In this document: piece by piece, positions 4,214-12,611 of the stretch
Layout: each line of letters opens with the position of its first letter
Position numbering within the stretch: position 1 is the first letter of the stretch
From: a virus
IMG/VR virus record: IMGVR_UViG_3300035698_010627
Location: 1 to 20,480 of that record
Direction: 5' to 3' (one strand)
DNA length: 20,480 nt
Translations under genes and position numbers: made by a program
Notes under the pieces: model-generated
What the model saw: the letters and a program-made list of their open reading frames with translations, nothing else
Told to the model about the DNA's origin: nothing
Database searches by the model: none

Positions 4214-6823
4214 TTATTCCTCTTCTTCAGCTGATTTTATGATAACATTGATAGCATTAATCATCTTCCTGTTGCTGATTCCTTTCGTAGATGCTTCCTT
4301 AAAAGCCTTTAGAACGGATGGTTTTTTCATCAGTTTTGTAAACACAGAGGCAGTGAAAGCAACAGAAGCTATTTTTGGAGCAGCAGCAAATCCTAGGCCA
4401 GTAAGAAGATACTTCAGCTTGAATGGTGTGCTAATCCCCATTTCTTTTAAGAGTTTATCAGGAATATCTGTGAACGAGGATTTTGATTTGGTTCTTTGTT
4501 TATCTATAAGACTCTGTCCACGCTTTCCAACTCCCTTCTTTCCAGCCGAACTTGTTTCTTGAATCACTGTTCCTAGACGGATATTCTTTTCTAACTGATT
4601 TGACAGCTGTTCTAGCTGACTGAAAAACTTAACAGCGTCTTTACCACCAACTCGTTCGAGCATTTGTTTACTGCCTTTATCCCTTAATAGACGGTTAACC
4701 TTAGTGAAATCTACTACGCCGTCTTTATTCATGATTGTCTTCACGACGTCATTTAAAGATTGCCTGTTTAGATAATCGATTATCTCTGGCTTGCTCGGAC
4801 TACCGTCTAGAGATTTTCTCACGATCTTCTGACCTTTATCAGTCTTCCATAGATCTAAGATTTCTTTAGGTCTTGTTCCTTTTTCAAATGATACAGATAG
4901 GTCTTCCAAAATTGAGTTTTCAATCTTCTTTATTCTATTTGCAGAAGTGAGGGGATTTTTAGCCTCTATGATATCAGCTGCAACTTTGTTTGCATCCTTA
5001 GATAGAGTCGTAGACATTTCACGAACACGTTTTCTAGCAGGATTCGTATCAGAAGCACGAATTTGCTCTAGAATCTCACGTTCTGTCTGGTTATATACAT
5101 CTTGAGGAAGAGCATTTTTCAATTCACGTACTACGGTAGGAGAGTTGATTTCTTTAGCTATATTTTCAGGACGTGTTTGAGTCCTAATCTTTCTGATATT
5201 AGGATTTCTGAATCTTGTTGCTGATTTACCAAATTCAGCCTCTGCATTATTCCATATTGAGGCTGCTTCTGGACTATGGGTTTTAAGATCGGTCTTAATA
5301 CCTTCTCTTAACGTGTCGATTAAAGGTTTTAGCTCTTGTTTAATTTCCCAATCCAAAACGTCATAATTAACAATCTGTCCTAGTCTTCGCTTCAATTCCA
5401 TCTTCTTGGTAACTGGAATCTTCTCTGTAACCTGAAATGGTTTACTGCCCTTGCTCGTCGGTATGGATGATACCCCGAGGTCACTTAGTGCTGTTTCCAC
5501 AGTATCCAAAACAGTTTGGTATCCAGAAGGTTTTGTTTTCAGAGATTTTACTTTCTCTAGTATAGCCTGTGCTGTAGCTATTTCTTCTGATGCTACTACT
5601 TCTACACCTTCTGCTACCTCTCTGGCATAGTCATACAGTGGCTTATATATTTTCTTATCTTTTGCGATCTCTGCGTCAATACCATTCTTTACTGAGTTAC
5701 CAAGATCTACTTCAGTTGCCGCTCGAGGACTGATAGAATCCAATGCTGATTGAGAAACGTCTTTTTCTTTTGATTCTAGTATTGCGTTTACGTCGATGCT
5801 CTCGGGAATTGATTCGCTTAGTTTAGATGAATCCTCTAATAGAGCTCTTGTCTGTTTCTGCTCAATCTTTCGTGTTTTTAAGTCTCCGATTGTAGCTTTT
5901 GCAGTTTTCTGTTCAGTTCCTTCAAGGATATCTAGTGCGACGGCAGTTGCTTTCTCAGCGTTGCTGAAATCTACACCTTTTTCAATCATCTCATTAATAG
6001 TATCTCTAAGAACTTTTCCACTTGGCTTCTTTATACTCTTGGATTTATCAATTAGAGATTTGGCAAATCTTCCTGTAGCTCCAAGAGCTGATAGGGATGC
6101 GTCTAATGCTCCCCATATAACGCCCTGTTCCGCCATGTCTTCTATGGATGGTAACTCACCCCTGAATGCTTGTTCAGCACCTTCTAGGGCTGCTCCAGTG
6201 GCTGCAATCCCTGTTAGTTTGCCTAGAGCTGTAAGGGCTTTCTTACCTACAGGTGATTTAGCTGCCCACTGAGCTGTTTTTTTAGAGATTGGGTTAGCTA
6301 TAACTTGAATACCTGCTTCTAAAGGAAGGACTCCCATCAAAAACGAGTGTAGTTTATCAGATGTAGTAAGACTTTCTCGGTCTTCTTCACTAAGTGACAA
6401 GCCAGGAATATTTTCGGATAAGCCTAAAGTCGCTGCGCTTAGTGAGCTTTTTGACCCAGCAAATGCGCTTGCACCTTCTAATCCTGGTTCTTGTTCTGAT
6501 TTTAGAAATGGACGTGCCAGCATTCCTACGGGACCTAACAATCCTGTTCCTACCGCTCGTTGAGCTAGGGATGGTTGTTCTTCAGGCTCTCCTTGTACTT
6601 CTTCTTCTACAACAGTTTGTTCTTCAGGCTCTCCTTGGCTTTCAGGCTGCTGAGTCTGTTCCGTCTTACGTCTCTGTCTTTCTACTAGGATCTCAGAGTC
6701 TGTGTATCCGGCCTCTCTAGCTGACTGATATTTTTGTGCCCAATCTGGCTCTCTACGCGAAATTTCTTGCACTAGTTCTTCATCTGAATATCCGGCTTCT
6801 CTAGCTTGTTCTAAAGGACTCAT
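4214..6823 (-). CDS. Large internal virion (DNA ejection) protein, 869 aa
   Basis: Position after the tail hub and two smaller probable ejection proteins matches P22 gp16 (609 aa) and the large inner proteins of other podoviruses. These leave the head first and help carry DNA across the cell envelope. The N-terminus carries two copies of an AREAGYSDEEL-type helical motif (about 7-17 and 35-45), seen at the start of many phage internal proteins. A Glu/Gln-rich linker with a duplicated QGEPEEQ follows (about 63-84). Hydrophobic segments lie near 91-105, 198-215 and 805-832. The rest is charged and helical. No lytic transglycosylase motif was recognised. The ATG at 6823 overlaps the upstream gene by 4 nt, with AGGGG ahead. 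The gene ends directly against the plus-strand regulator gene. Confidence 0.72.
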   Translation of the reverse strand: MSPLEQAREAGYSDEELVQEISRREPDWAQKYQSAREAGYTDSEILVERQRRKTEQTQQPESQGEPEEQTVVEEEVQGEPEEQPSLAQRAVGTGLLGPVGMLARPFLKSEQEPGLEGASAFAGSKSSLSAATLGLSENIPGLSLSEEDRESLTTSDKLHSFLMGVLPLEAGIQVIANPISKKTAQWAAKSPVGKKALTALGKLTGIAATGAALEGAEQAFRGELPSIEDMAEQGVIWGALDASLSALGATGRFAKSLIDKSKSIKKPSGKVLRDTINEMIEKGVDFSNAEKATAVALDILEGTEQKTAKATIGDLKTRKIEQKQTRALLEDSSKLSESIPESIDVNAILESKEKDVSQSALDSISPRAATEVDLGNSVKNGIDAEIAKDKKIYKPLYDYAREVAEGVEVVASEEIATAQAILEKVKSLKTKPSGYQTVLDTVETALSDLGVSSIPTSKGSKPFQVTEKIPVTKKMELKRRLGQIVNYDVLDWEIKQELKPLIDTLREGIKTDLKTHSPEAASIWNNAEAEFGKSATRFRNPNIRKIRTQTRPENIAKEINSPTVVRELKNALPQDVYNQTEREILEQIRASDTNPARKRVREMSTTLSKDANKVAADIIEAKNPLTSANRIKKIENSILEDLSVSFEKGTRPKEILDLWKTDKGQKIVRKSLDGSPSKPEIIDYLNRQSLNDVVKTIMNKDGVVDFTKVNRLLRDKGSKQMLERVGGKDAVKFFSQLEQLSNQLEKNIRLGTVIQETSSAGKKGVGKRGQSLIDKQRTKSKSSFTDIPDKLLKEMGISTPFKLKYLLTGLGFAAAPKIASVAFTASVFTKLMKKPSVLKAFKEASTKGISNRKMINAINVIIKSAEEEE
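6575..6637. repeat. Short tandem duplication in the ejection-protein linker
   Basis: A 21-bp word (TTGTTCTTCAGGCTCTCCTTG) occurs at 6575-6595 and 6617-6637, 42 bp apart, exactly 14 codons. It encodes the duplicated QGEPEEQ motif of the acidic linker. It looks like a simple in-frame slippage or recombination duplication. Confidence 0.8.
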
Positions 6824-7707
6824 AATTCAAATACCCCTACATCTATTCGCTCGTCTTTTTGGTCCTTAGTTAATTTACCTTTCGGTAATTTACCAGCGAC
6901 GAGACTACCAGGATCAAGACCTAACTGATTTGCTATTGCTTTCATCTTACCCCGAATTCTAGCCTGTGTATCGCTAGATTTTGGAAGAAGCTGTTCAGTG
7001 ATGTACTTAAATCGAACGTTTGAGAGCACACCCTTATTCACAAGTTCTATCAATTGCGACTCAAGAGCACCACTTAGTGAATCAAATTCGCCAATAGCTT
7101 CTCTTGTTTTTCCGCCAAATGGATTAACTTTTGATGTTCCTGATGATACTAGTCCGACATTTGGTATTAGTTCTACCAATCGATCAAAAGCCCCTTGAGT
7201 TAGTTTTTGTTTCTCAGTATCTGCCTGTTCTTGGGTTGCTTGTTTAGCTTGATCTCCAATAAGTTTATTAGCTAAGGCTGTCGGTAGATCTGCTAGGTTT
7301 TCATCAAGACCCTGACTTTTTAGAGCTTGTCTTGAAATATTTCTCTGTTGTTCGCTTTTCTGTTGCTCAAACGCTCTTTGCTCATCTAATTTGGTTTGAT
7401 TGAACTGCCTTTGCTCTTCTAGTTTACCTTGATTTACCTGTTTCTCCGGCCTTGTAATCTGACTATTCTTTTGAAGAATCTCATTCTTCTTAGACTCCAG
7501 TATTCTGATTGCTGCCGATTGTCTTTCAGGTGATACGCGAGAAAGAATCTGTCCCATAGCCGCGTCCATATCTTCTGTGTTTCCTGACTGAGAAGCATTT
7601 GATAAGATCTCATCAATGGCTGATCTGTCTCCAGGCCCTCTGATAGTCTTACCAAATCTATTTCCTACAGATCTTCCTATCTCAAATGGTGATGGTGGTG
7701 CGCTCAT
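6820..7707 (-). CDS. Probable ejection protein with coiled coil, 295 aa
   Basis: Location between the gp7-like and 869-aa genes, with 4-nt overlaps on both sides, corresponds to P22 gp20, an internal protein ejected with the DNA. Residues about 95-127 hold an 11-residue periodicity (KLEEQRQFNQT, KLDEQRAFEQQ, KSEQQRN), typical of a hendecad coiled coil, with many Gln and Glu. The N-terminus is small-residue-rich and Gly-containing. The C-terminal part is globular and basic (GKLPKGKLTKDQK). No signal peptide or membrane helix was found. The overlapping ATGA junctions imply translational coupling and fixed ratios with its neighbours. Assignment rests on gene order and composition, not on a signature motif. 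Confidence 0.6.
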   Translation of the reverse strand: MSAPPSPFEIGRSVGNRFGKTIRGPGDRSAIDEILSNASQSGNTEDMDAAMGQILSRVSPERQSAAIRILESKKNEILQKNSQITRPEKQVNQGKLEEQRQFNQTKLDEQRAFEQQKSEQQRNISRQALKSQGLDENLADLPTALANKLIGDQAKQATQEQADTEKQKLTQGAFDRLVELIPNVGLVSSGTSKVNPFGGKTREAIGEFDSLSGALESQLIELVNKGVLSNVRFKYITEQLLPKSSDTQARIRGKMKAIANQLGLDPGSLVAGKLPKGKLTKDQKDERIDVGVFEL

Positions 7708-8309
7708 TCGAATCCCTCTCTCGGTGCTGCTGGTTGTTGTGCGATCTGTGTTGGTTTTTTATTTGCTCCAGCACCTTTAATTATTTGGTCAATTATAGAG
7801 TCGAAACTATCGCTCGCTAGAAATCCACCAAAACCTTCTTGTGCCGCTTGTCCTGTACTAATTCCTGGCTGAACTCCTTCACCACCACCTAGAACCTGAC
7901 CAAAAACGGCAGATTTTCTGTTTTGAGCATTCTGCTGAAAGTTCATAAATTGCTCATTAAGAAGTTGGTCCATATCGACTCCAGCTCTTGTCAGAGTATC
8001 TTCTACACCTGTTCCTCTTTGCTGTCCGCCAGCTATAAAACTTTGTTGAATTTGAGGAGCGATCTGATTACTAAATCGAGCCTTAGCAGGATCTACAAAT
8101 GACTTCTGAAAAGCTGACTCATCTGCCTCAAAAAGATCATTGAAACTTCCTTTACCTCTGACCGAAGCCATCAAGTCATCCAGAAGTTCCCGTTTTTGCC
8201 TTTGAGTTGCTGACTCTTTGGGTTGCCTATTTCCTAGTGCGGCGGCTCCTACTGAACCCGCTGCACTTATTCCTGCTGCTAGTAAACTCAATAGTGCTGG
8301 AGCTACCAT
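7704..8309 (-). CDS. Probable ejection protein, gp7-like, 201 aa
   Basis: The first 28 residues are a hydrophobic, Ala/Gly/Leu-rich segment (APALLSLLAAGISAAGSV). Next comes the charged pattern DPAKARFSNQIAPQIQQSF, then an Arg/Gly turn and helices ending at about 125. The remainder is Gly/Gln-rich. Small internal proteins with this N-terminal hydrophobic stretch lie right after the tail hub in P22-type phages (gp7, 229 aa) and T7-type phages (gp14), where they are ejected into the cell envelope. The hydrophobic stretch probably inserts in membrane and is not a cleaved signal peptide. The ATG at 8309 follows GAGGA. The 3' end overlaps the next gene by 4 nt. Confidence 0.65.
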   Translation of the reverse strand: MVAPALLSLLAAGISAAGSVGAAALGNRQPKESATQRQKRELLDDLMASVRGKGSFNDLFEADESAFQKSFVDPAKARFSNQIAPQIQQSFIAGGQQRGTGVEDTLTRAGVDMDQLLNEQFMNFQQNAQNRKSAVFGQVLGGGEGVQPGISTGQAAQEGFGGFLASDSFDSIIDQIIKGAGANKKPTQIAQQPAAPREGFE

Positions 8310-8319
8310 AATATCCTCT

Positions 8320-8583
8320 TTAAATTATTTGCCAAGTCACTGTGGTTGGATCTACGTGTGAAGTCAAGATCTGTACCCTTCGCGTGCCTGTATTAATATT
8401 AATATCTCCATTAGATAGGAATGTATCGGTCACTACTCCATCTACTGCTCTCTCTATGATATCCGGCTTCTTATTGATAGCAACCGCAAGATCTGTATAC
8501 GAAATTTCTAATAAATCTAACAGCTTTTCCAGTGTTAAATTCTCTCTGTCACTTATGTTGAACGTCTCGGAGATTTTGGCCAT
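8320..8583 (-). CDS. Hypothetical 87-aa protein between tail hub and ejection genes
   Basis: No family recognised. The N-terminal 45 residues appear helical and acidic (LTLEKLLDLLEISYTDLAVAINKKPDIIERAVDG is interspersed with Leu). The C-terminal 35 residues look like beta strands (INTGTRRVQILTSHVDPTTVTW). It has no membrane segment. The gene starts one base after the hub gene stops and ends 10 nt before the next start, so it is clearly part of the late operon. It may be a minor virion protein or a chaperone for hub or ejection-protein assembly. Neither can be decided here. Confidence 0.7.
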   Translation of the reverse strand: MAKISETFNISDRENLTLEKLLDLLEISYTDLAVAINKKPDIIERAVDGVVTDTFLSNGDININTGTRRVQILTSHVDPTTVTWQII

Positions 8584-8584
8584 A

Positions 8585-10471
8585 TTAGTCCGTTGTGTTT
8601 CCTGCCATAGCAGCGTGAATTCTTATACTTGTCACTCTCACCTGGTCTGTTATCGACTCTTGTCTCATTGCTAACACCATGAAATCTGCTGTGTTATTTA
8701 CCGATACGGATACCCATTCTCTGCTTTTTATTGTACTTGTCGGTTGTAGCAGTACATTTTCCTTAAACGGGTTTGGCTCTCCATCCATTAAAATATCTAA
8801 ACGAAGGTTTCCTGAGTTTGTGTCAATCAAGAATTCTATATGTGATATCCATACTTGGTTGCCTTGAGAGCGATATGGATTGAATGGGACTGTCTCTGCA
8901 TAAAAGTCGATTAACTTGCTAATTGTACCGCCGCTAGTCCAGGTAGTAAATGAAGTGGTGTTTACATCGACTGTAACCGTGTCGATTGTTCTAGCTGTGA
9001 CTGTTGCGGTCAAACCATTGATCTCTGTCATTCCCAATACATTATTGATTACTACTCTATCATCAACCTGTAAGGCGTGATCACTAGTTGTTATCACTGC
9101 GGCCGCTGCTTTTGTGATTGCTGGTAAGCCGCCGCCTGGATCTCTTAGTGCTATAAAATAGTCATCAAAATCTCTATTTAGCTCATAGATAAATCCTAGA
9201 TCATCACCCGCTAGAGTTTTTTGGGTGGCTTTTCCAAGTCCAATTTTATTCCAGATCTCTTCTGTAGTATCCCATGTTAACCATGCTGGATTCTCGTCCT
9301 CGTCAATATCATCCCAGGAGAGATTTTGTCCATTTACCGACTCACCAAAGCAACTAAATCTCTGATCGTTCGTTGACCATGAATTTTCTTCGTAGTTGTA
9401 GACCAACACCTTATCTTGTGTTGCTAATTCCACATCACTTTCTAAGTACGACCATAAAAATTGAGAGGTAATCCTATCGAATCCGCCATAAGTGAGCTCA
9501 AAGTCAATAGCGTCTATCTCGTTATCTGTGAAATAGGGTATTTTATTATCGATCCGATTGGACTGACGGCCGTCCGTTGAAATTATTCCTGTCTTACCTA
9601 TAGACTTCACTGTCTCATTCCATACGACTGATGAAAATGAAGCATCGGTTCCTAATACAGATGGTACTTTTCGTGAGAAATATGGATTGAAAGCATCTCT
9701 TGTCTTTTCAATGATCCAATTAGACTGACTAACGTTAAAGACTAACCTATCACCAAGTATTATAGCCCCTCGTATATGTTCGTATGTATCTATTTCGAGT
9801 AGACCTGCACCTGCAGTATTAAACTTGTCTCCGTTTCCAGCAGTGGTTCTAATCGCTGAATAAAGCATGCCTTGTGGGAAGAAAACGGAATTGATTGTTG
9901 GGGCTACGAAATTAATTCTCTCTCCAAACCAAAAAACGTGGAAAGCTTTATTGATATCCCCTGTTACATAGGCCTCATAATCCGGGTTATCTGCAGCATC
10001 TGTAAAATCTCTTACATCTGTCCCATCATAAAAGTATACACCTGGCATTCCTTTGCCTGTAAAAACAAACCGCTGTGTTCCATCTGATTTCGGGTATGTA
10101 GTTCCTGAAATATAGAACTCATTACTTGGTAATGAAAATCCTGCAAAGGCAGCCAAGCTACCAGCAAATGGGATGCGATCGAAAGCGTTTGTAATATCGC
10201 TATATCTATATAAATAGTTGAGATCGAAAGCTAAGGTTTCAACTGTGCTCGTTGCCGTCAAAATATGCTGGAATATCCCCATACAGCGAGTAGGAAGATG
10301 ACCAGTAGTTAAATACCCTGTCGAAAACTGTGAAAATCCTCTACGTGACTGTAAAACCTGTCTATAGATATATCCGTTTTTTACATTTTGAAATGAGTCA
10401 GCTGGTTGAAGAAAATTTACCCCTTCCCTGGATACTCCTGTTTGAAACCCTGTAATTTCGAAAACTTCCAT
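8585..10471 (-). CDS. Tail hub / nozzle protein, P22 gp10-like, 628 aa
   Basis: The protein resembles packaged-DNA stabilisation proteins (P22 gp10, 472 aa), which form the six-subunit hub below the adaptor and hold the packaged DNA in. The N-terminus (residues 1-50, GVSREGVNFLQPADSFQNVKNG…RRGF) is the usual start of this beta-propeller-type family. The region to about 440 is rich in aromatic-flanked strands typical of propeller blades (FHVFWFGERINFVAP, DRLVFNVSQSNWIIE). The extra length comes partly from an inserted domain at about 449-520 that matches a domain in two head-region proteins of this window. The C-terminal 100 residues form another beta domain. The ATG directly abuts the upstream stop codon. 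The final GGG GGA codons of the upstream gene act as its Shine-Dalgarno, so the two are translationally coupled. Confidence 0.78.
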   Translation of the reverse strand: MEVFEITGFQTGVSREGVNFLQPADSFQNVKNGYIYRQVLQSRRGFSQFSTGYLTTGHLPTRCMGIFQHILTATSTVETLAFDLNYLYRYSDITNAFDRIPFAGSLAAFAGFSLPSNEFYISGTTYPKSDGTQRFVFTGKGMPGVYFYDGTDVRDFTDAADNPDYEAYVTGDINKAFHVFWFGERINFVAPTINSVFFPQGMLYSAIRTTAGNGDKFNTAGAGLLEIDTYEHIRGAIILGDRLVFNVSQSNWIIEKTRDAFNPYFSRKVPSVLGTDASFSSVVWNETVKSIGKTGIISTDGRQSNRIDNKIPYFTDNEIDAIDFELTYGGFDRITSQFLWSYLESDVELATQDKVLVYNYEENSWSTNDQRFSCFGESVNGQNLSWDDIDEDENPAWLTWDTTEEIWNKIGLGKATQKTLAGDDLGFIYELNRDFDDYFIALRDPGGGLPAITKAAAAVITTSDHALQVDDRVVINNVLGMTEINGLTATVTARTIDTVTVDVNTTSFTTWTSGGTISKLIDFYAETVPFNPYRSQGNQVWISHIEFLIDTNSGNLRLDILMDGEPNPFKENVLLQPTSTIKSREWVSVSVNNTADFMVLAMRQESITDQVRVTSIRIHAAMAGNTTD

Positions 10472-11125
10472 TTATCCCCCGAAACAGAAAAACCAGCCTT
10501 CCGCTGGATTGAAGGTTGTATTCACCCTTATTGCCTGCATTCTCCAAGCTGTGGTTGTTTTAACAGGAACTCCGGTTATTGCTAGATCTGCTGTGGACAA
10601 GGTCACTACTCCTGTTCCCCTAGCTCCTCCAAAGACTAAATAGTTAGCTGATGGCAAAGGAGTTGTCGCGCCAAACGTGGCAATGTAGTATCCAGTAGCT
10701 CCCCCGTATACTACACTATCTACGTTGTGCGAATAGGTAATAGTCGGGGTTGTTCCTGCTATAGTGAAGCAAGCACACGCTCTGACACCCAACATTTCCA
10801 TTACTGCTGGTGTAACTGAACCGTCCTTAAAATATGGAAGCACATTTTGAATTGAAGGAGATTCTGTGGTTGTCTTCTCTTTTAAATAGATGGCACCGTC
10901 CATCCCAGTCGCCAAAGTAGGATCATCTGGGAGCCCACCTGTTTCTGTTTTCGGACTTTGCACCCACTTATGATGTCCGTCTGTATCACCTGAATCATTC
11001 CAATAGTGGTCTAAATTCATAGCTTCTTTGATGTACGTTGTATTGTTTGACCCTGTTGGACGATTTGTACTTACTGAACTTGTTCCAATTGGCCACCCAG
11101 ATGTCCACGGTACAGTAATTGCCAT
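10472..11125 (-). CDS. Probable short fibre-like or head-tail decoration protein, 217 aa
   Basis: Residues about 28-55 contain the motif TTYIKEAMNLDHYWN followed by DTDGHHKWVQ, a pattern I associate with N-terminal parts of podovirus fibre or appendage proteins that attach to the particle. The middle (ATGMDGAIYLKE…) links to a beta-rich C-terminal half with repeated Thr/Gly strands and ends IRVNTTFNPAEGWFFCFGG, like the end of a small trimeric fibre. Length and placement between the adaptor and hub genes would suit a small appendage or needle-like component, but it has no resemblance to the helical P22 gp26 needle. The start lies 3 nt after the stop of the 52-aa gene. Function is inferred. 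Confidence 0.6.
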   Translation of the reverse strand: MAITVPWTSGWPIGTSSVSTNRPTGSNNTTYIKEAMNLDHYWNDSGDTDGHHKWVQSPKTETGGLPDDPTLATGMDGAIYLKEKTTTESPSIQNVLPYFKDGSVTPAVMEMLGVRACACFTIAGTTPTITYSHNVDSVVYGGATGYYIATFGATTPLPSANYLVFGGARGTGVVTLSTADLAITGVPVKTTTAWRMQAIRVNTTFNPAEGWFFCFGG

Positions 11126-11128
11126 AAG

Positions 11129-11287
11129 TTAAGACCTCTCTCTTGGTTTTTTTTTATTAGATTTACCGGCAGCCTTCATTGCGATCGCTATCGCTTGAGC
11201 TCTTGGCCTTCCGCTTTTAATTTCTTTGGATATGTTCTTTGCTAGACCTTTCTTTGTCTTCGCTTTAGCTCCTTTAATCAACGGCAT
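11129..11287 (-). CDS. Very small basic phage protein with QAIAIA motif, 52 aa
   Basis: The minus-strand frame from ATG (11287) to TAA (11129-11131) encodes MPLIKGAKAKTKKGLAKNI, continuing with KEIKSGRPRAQAIAIAMKAAGK and a Lys/Arg tail. The family pattern, Lys-rich start, then (K)N(I)xxE(I)xxGxPxxQAxAIA, is common in short proteins of phages and resembles the DUF6496 type, function unknown. It is strongly basic, so nucleic-acid or head-interior binding is possible. A good Shine-Dalgarno (AAGGAG) lies 6 nt before the start. It is followed 3 nt later by the 217-aa gene and preceded by the adaptor gene, so it belongs to the late operon. Confidence 0.8.
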   Translation of the reverse strand: MPLIKGAKAKTKKGLAKNISKEIKSGRPRAQAIAIAMKAAGKSNKKKPRERS

Positions 11288-11405
11288 CCTATCTCCTTAG
11301 TCCTTGATATACACACCTTGTTTAACTCGTAGGAGCATGCCTTTAAATTCATATACGTCCCCTGGTTAGTAGGGGTATCTTATCACACTCACACCTACAA
11401 CATAA
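11288..11405 (-). other. 118-bp gap with possible micro-ORFs
   Basis: Between the adaptor and the 52-aa gene no normal gene is seen. A 24-codon frame starts at ATG 11352 after AGGGG (6 nt spacing) and ends inside the next start region. Another frame reads GDVYEFKGMLLRVKQGVYIKD before a stop and looks protein-like, but it lacks a normal start before Met10 of that string. A CCCCT (11359-11363) and AGGGG (11371-11375) pair forms a weak 5-bp hairpin. None is convincing. Confidence 0.2.
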
Positions 11406-12098
11406 TCAAAAACTCGGAATCCCTCTTTGTGTTTTGATCTGATTATGCGTGTGTGTCAGCATCAATCTTCTCTCTCTTGCATAATCTCTTTTCAACGCCT
11501 GTAGTTTTTCATCTGAAAATCTATAGTCCATCGCATAGTTAACGGCAGCTCCATATGCTAAGAATCGTAGCCAATAGTCAAAGTCTAGATTAGGGTTACC
11601 CACACTAGAGAAATCTAAATGTTTTTTGTATCCGTAGAGAGTTACAGTGTAACCAGTATTTGGAATCGTTCTAAACGTGAACTCATTTCCGTAATATAGC
11701 ATATGTGTCGGCTGTCCAATGGTCAGAACATCTGTATTCTCCACTCCCCAATAACCGAAAAACTGTCCTGGATCTTGATATATTACTAATGGTGTCCAGG
11801 ATAGAGACCCTGTTGGCGGATTAGTTAGACTAATGAAGCCATTTCCGGAGATATTTACAAACTCGTCAGTAGCTCCCACGTCATTAAAAGTGTAGACACC
11901 CGTAGCATTTGTTTCATCAATCTGAAATGTCAGCGTTCCAAACTGTTCAAACAATTTGACTTCGTCACCCATGGTTAGACTAACGAAGTCATTTAGATAC
12001 CCCAACAACGTCTCATCGCTAGAATCAGGATCGTTAGCATTACGACGCGATATTGCTAGGCGCATAATCTTAAGACAGTCATTGACGGTTCTGGCCAT
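11406..12098 (-). CDS. Head-tail adaptor, P22 gp4-like, 230 aa
   Basis: The N-terminus (ARTVNDCLKIMRLAISRRNAND, then DETLLGYLNDFVSLTMGDEV) is the helical start typical of the tail accessory factor gp4, which binds the portal in twelve copies and forms the platform for the tail hub. A beta-rich insert follows (about 52-155, including TIGQPTHMLYYGNEF). The closing helices (DFDYWLRFLAYGAAVNYAMDY and LKRDYARERRLMLTHTHNQI) are also typical. It is longer than P22 gp4 (166 aa), and I did not identify the cell-wall hydrolase activity reported for that protein. The ATG at 12098 has GAGG upstream. The gene is located before the hub gene, as expected. Confidence 0.8.
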   Translation of the reverse strand: MARTVNDCLKIMRLAISRRNANDPDSSDETLLGYLNDFVSLTMGDEVKLFEQFGTLTFQIDETNATGVYTFNDVGATDEFVNISGNGFISLTNPPTGSLSWTPLVIYQDPGQFFGYWGVENTDVLTIGQPTHMLYYGNEFTFRTIPNTGYTVTLYGYKKHLDFSSVGNPNLDFDYWLRFLAYGAAVNYAMDYRFSDEKLQALKRDYARERRLMLTHTHNQIKTQRGIPSF

Positions 12099-12101
12099 TT
12101 C

Positions 12102-12575
12102 TTATTCCTCGTACGTAGTTCTAAGTGAAAATCTTGGCTCTCTATGAGAAATACGTGTCTCCGATGAACCATCCGGATTGTCGTACCACTTCCAATGAGG
12201 AACGCCTTTTTCTGCTAAGTGATTTATGATTACTCTAGGTAGATCATAAGTCTTTCCTGGATAAAGTGTCTGCTCAAAATGAATAAGATGGTTACTCAGG
12301 AAGACCGGAAGCGCGTTAAGTGGCTGATCTACTCTTCCAAATACAATCCTTTCCTTAGGATGTAATTCTAGTGGTGCGGGAATACATGGGTATCTGCACA
12401 CCTTCAACCTCCTATTTTCCTTGCGAGCTGCTGCATTATACTGCTTGTGTTCTTCGTAGTTTGTTAACGGCATCTCATCGATTGCCCCAGGTTTTGGGGC
12501 CTGTGCAATCATTGTATTCATTGCTGGCTCTATAATCTCATCTTTCTTTTCGTCTGTTTTACAAGGTCTTCCCAT
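12102..12575 (-). CDS. Hypothetical virion-region protein, 157 aa
   Basis: I do not recognise a named family. The first 40 residues are polar and probably flexible (GRPCKTDEKKDEI). The C-terminal 110 residues are globular: LHPKERIVFGRVDQPLNALPVFLSN, then HFEQTLYPGKTYDLPRVIINHLAEKGVPHWKWY. These residues predict a compact mixed fold with strong Pro/Tyr/Trp content. The lysine-rich region RRLKVCRYPCIP contains two nearby cysteines. No membrane segment. It lies between the 106-aa head-region protein and the adaptor, separated by 36 nt and 3 nt. The position suits a head-completion or connector protein, which is inference. Confidence 0.72.
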   Translation of the reverse strand: MGRPCKTDEKKDEIIEPAMNTMIAQAPKPGAIDEMPLTNYEEHKQYNAAARKENRRLKVCRYPCIPAPLELHPKERIVFGRVDQPLNALPVFLSNHLIHFEQTLYPGKTYDLPRVIINHLAEKGVPHWKWYDNPDGSSETRISHREPRFSLRTTYEE

Positions 12576-12611
12576 CTCTGAGGCTCCAGGTTATATTGTT
12601 TGATTTATTCA

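Noticed and set aside
5796-6272. Plus-strand open frame of 158 codons opposite the large ejection protein
   Set aside because: Low-complexity Ser/Ala/Leu product, antisense to a well-supported gene, with no recognisable family.
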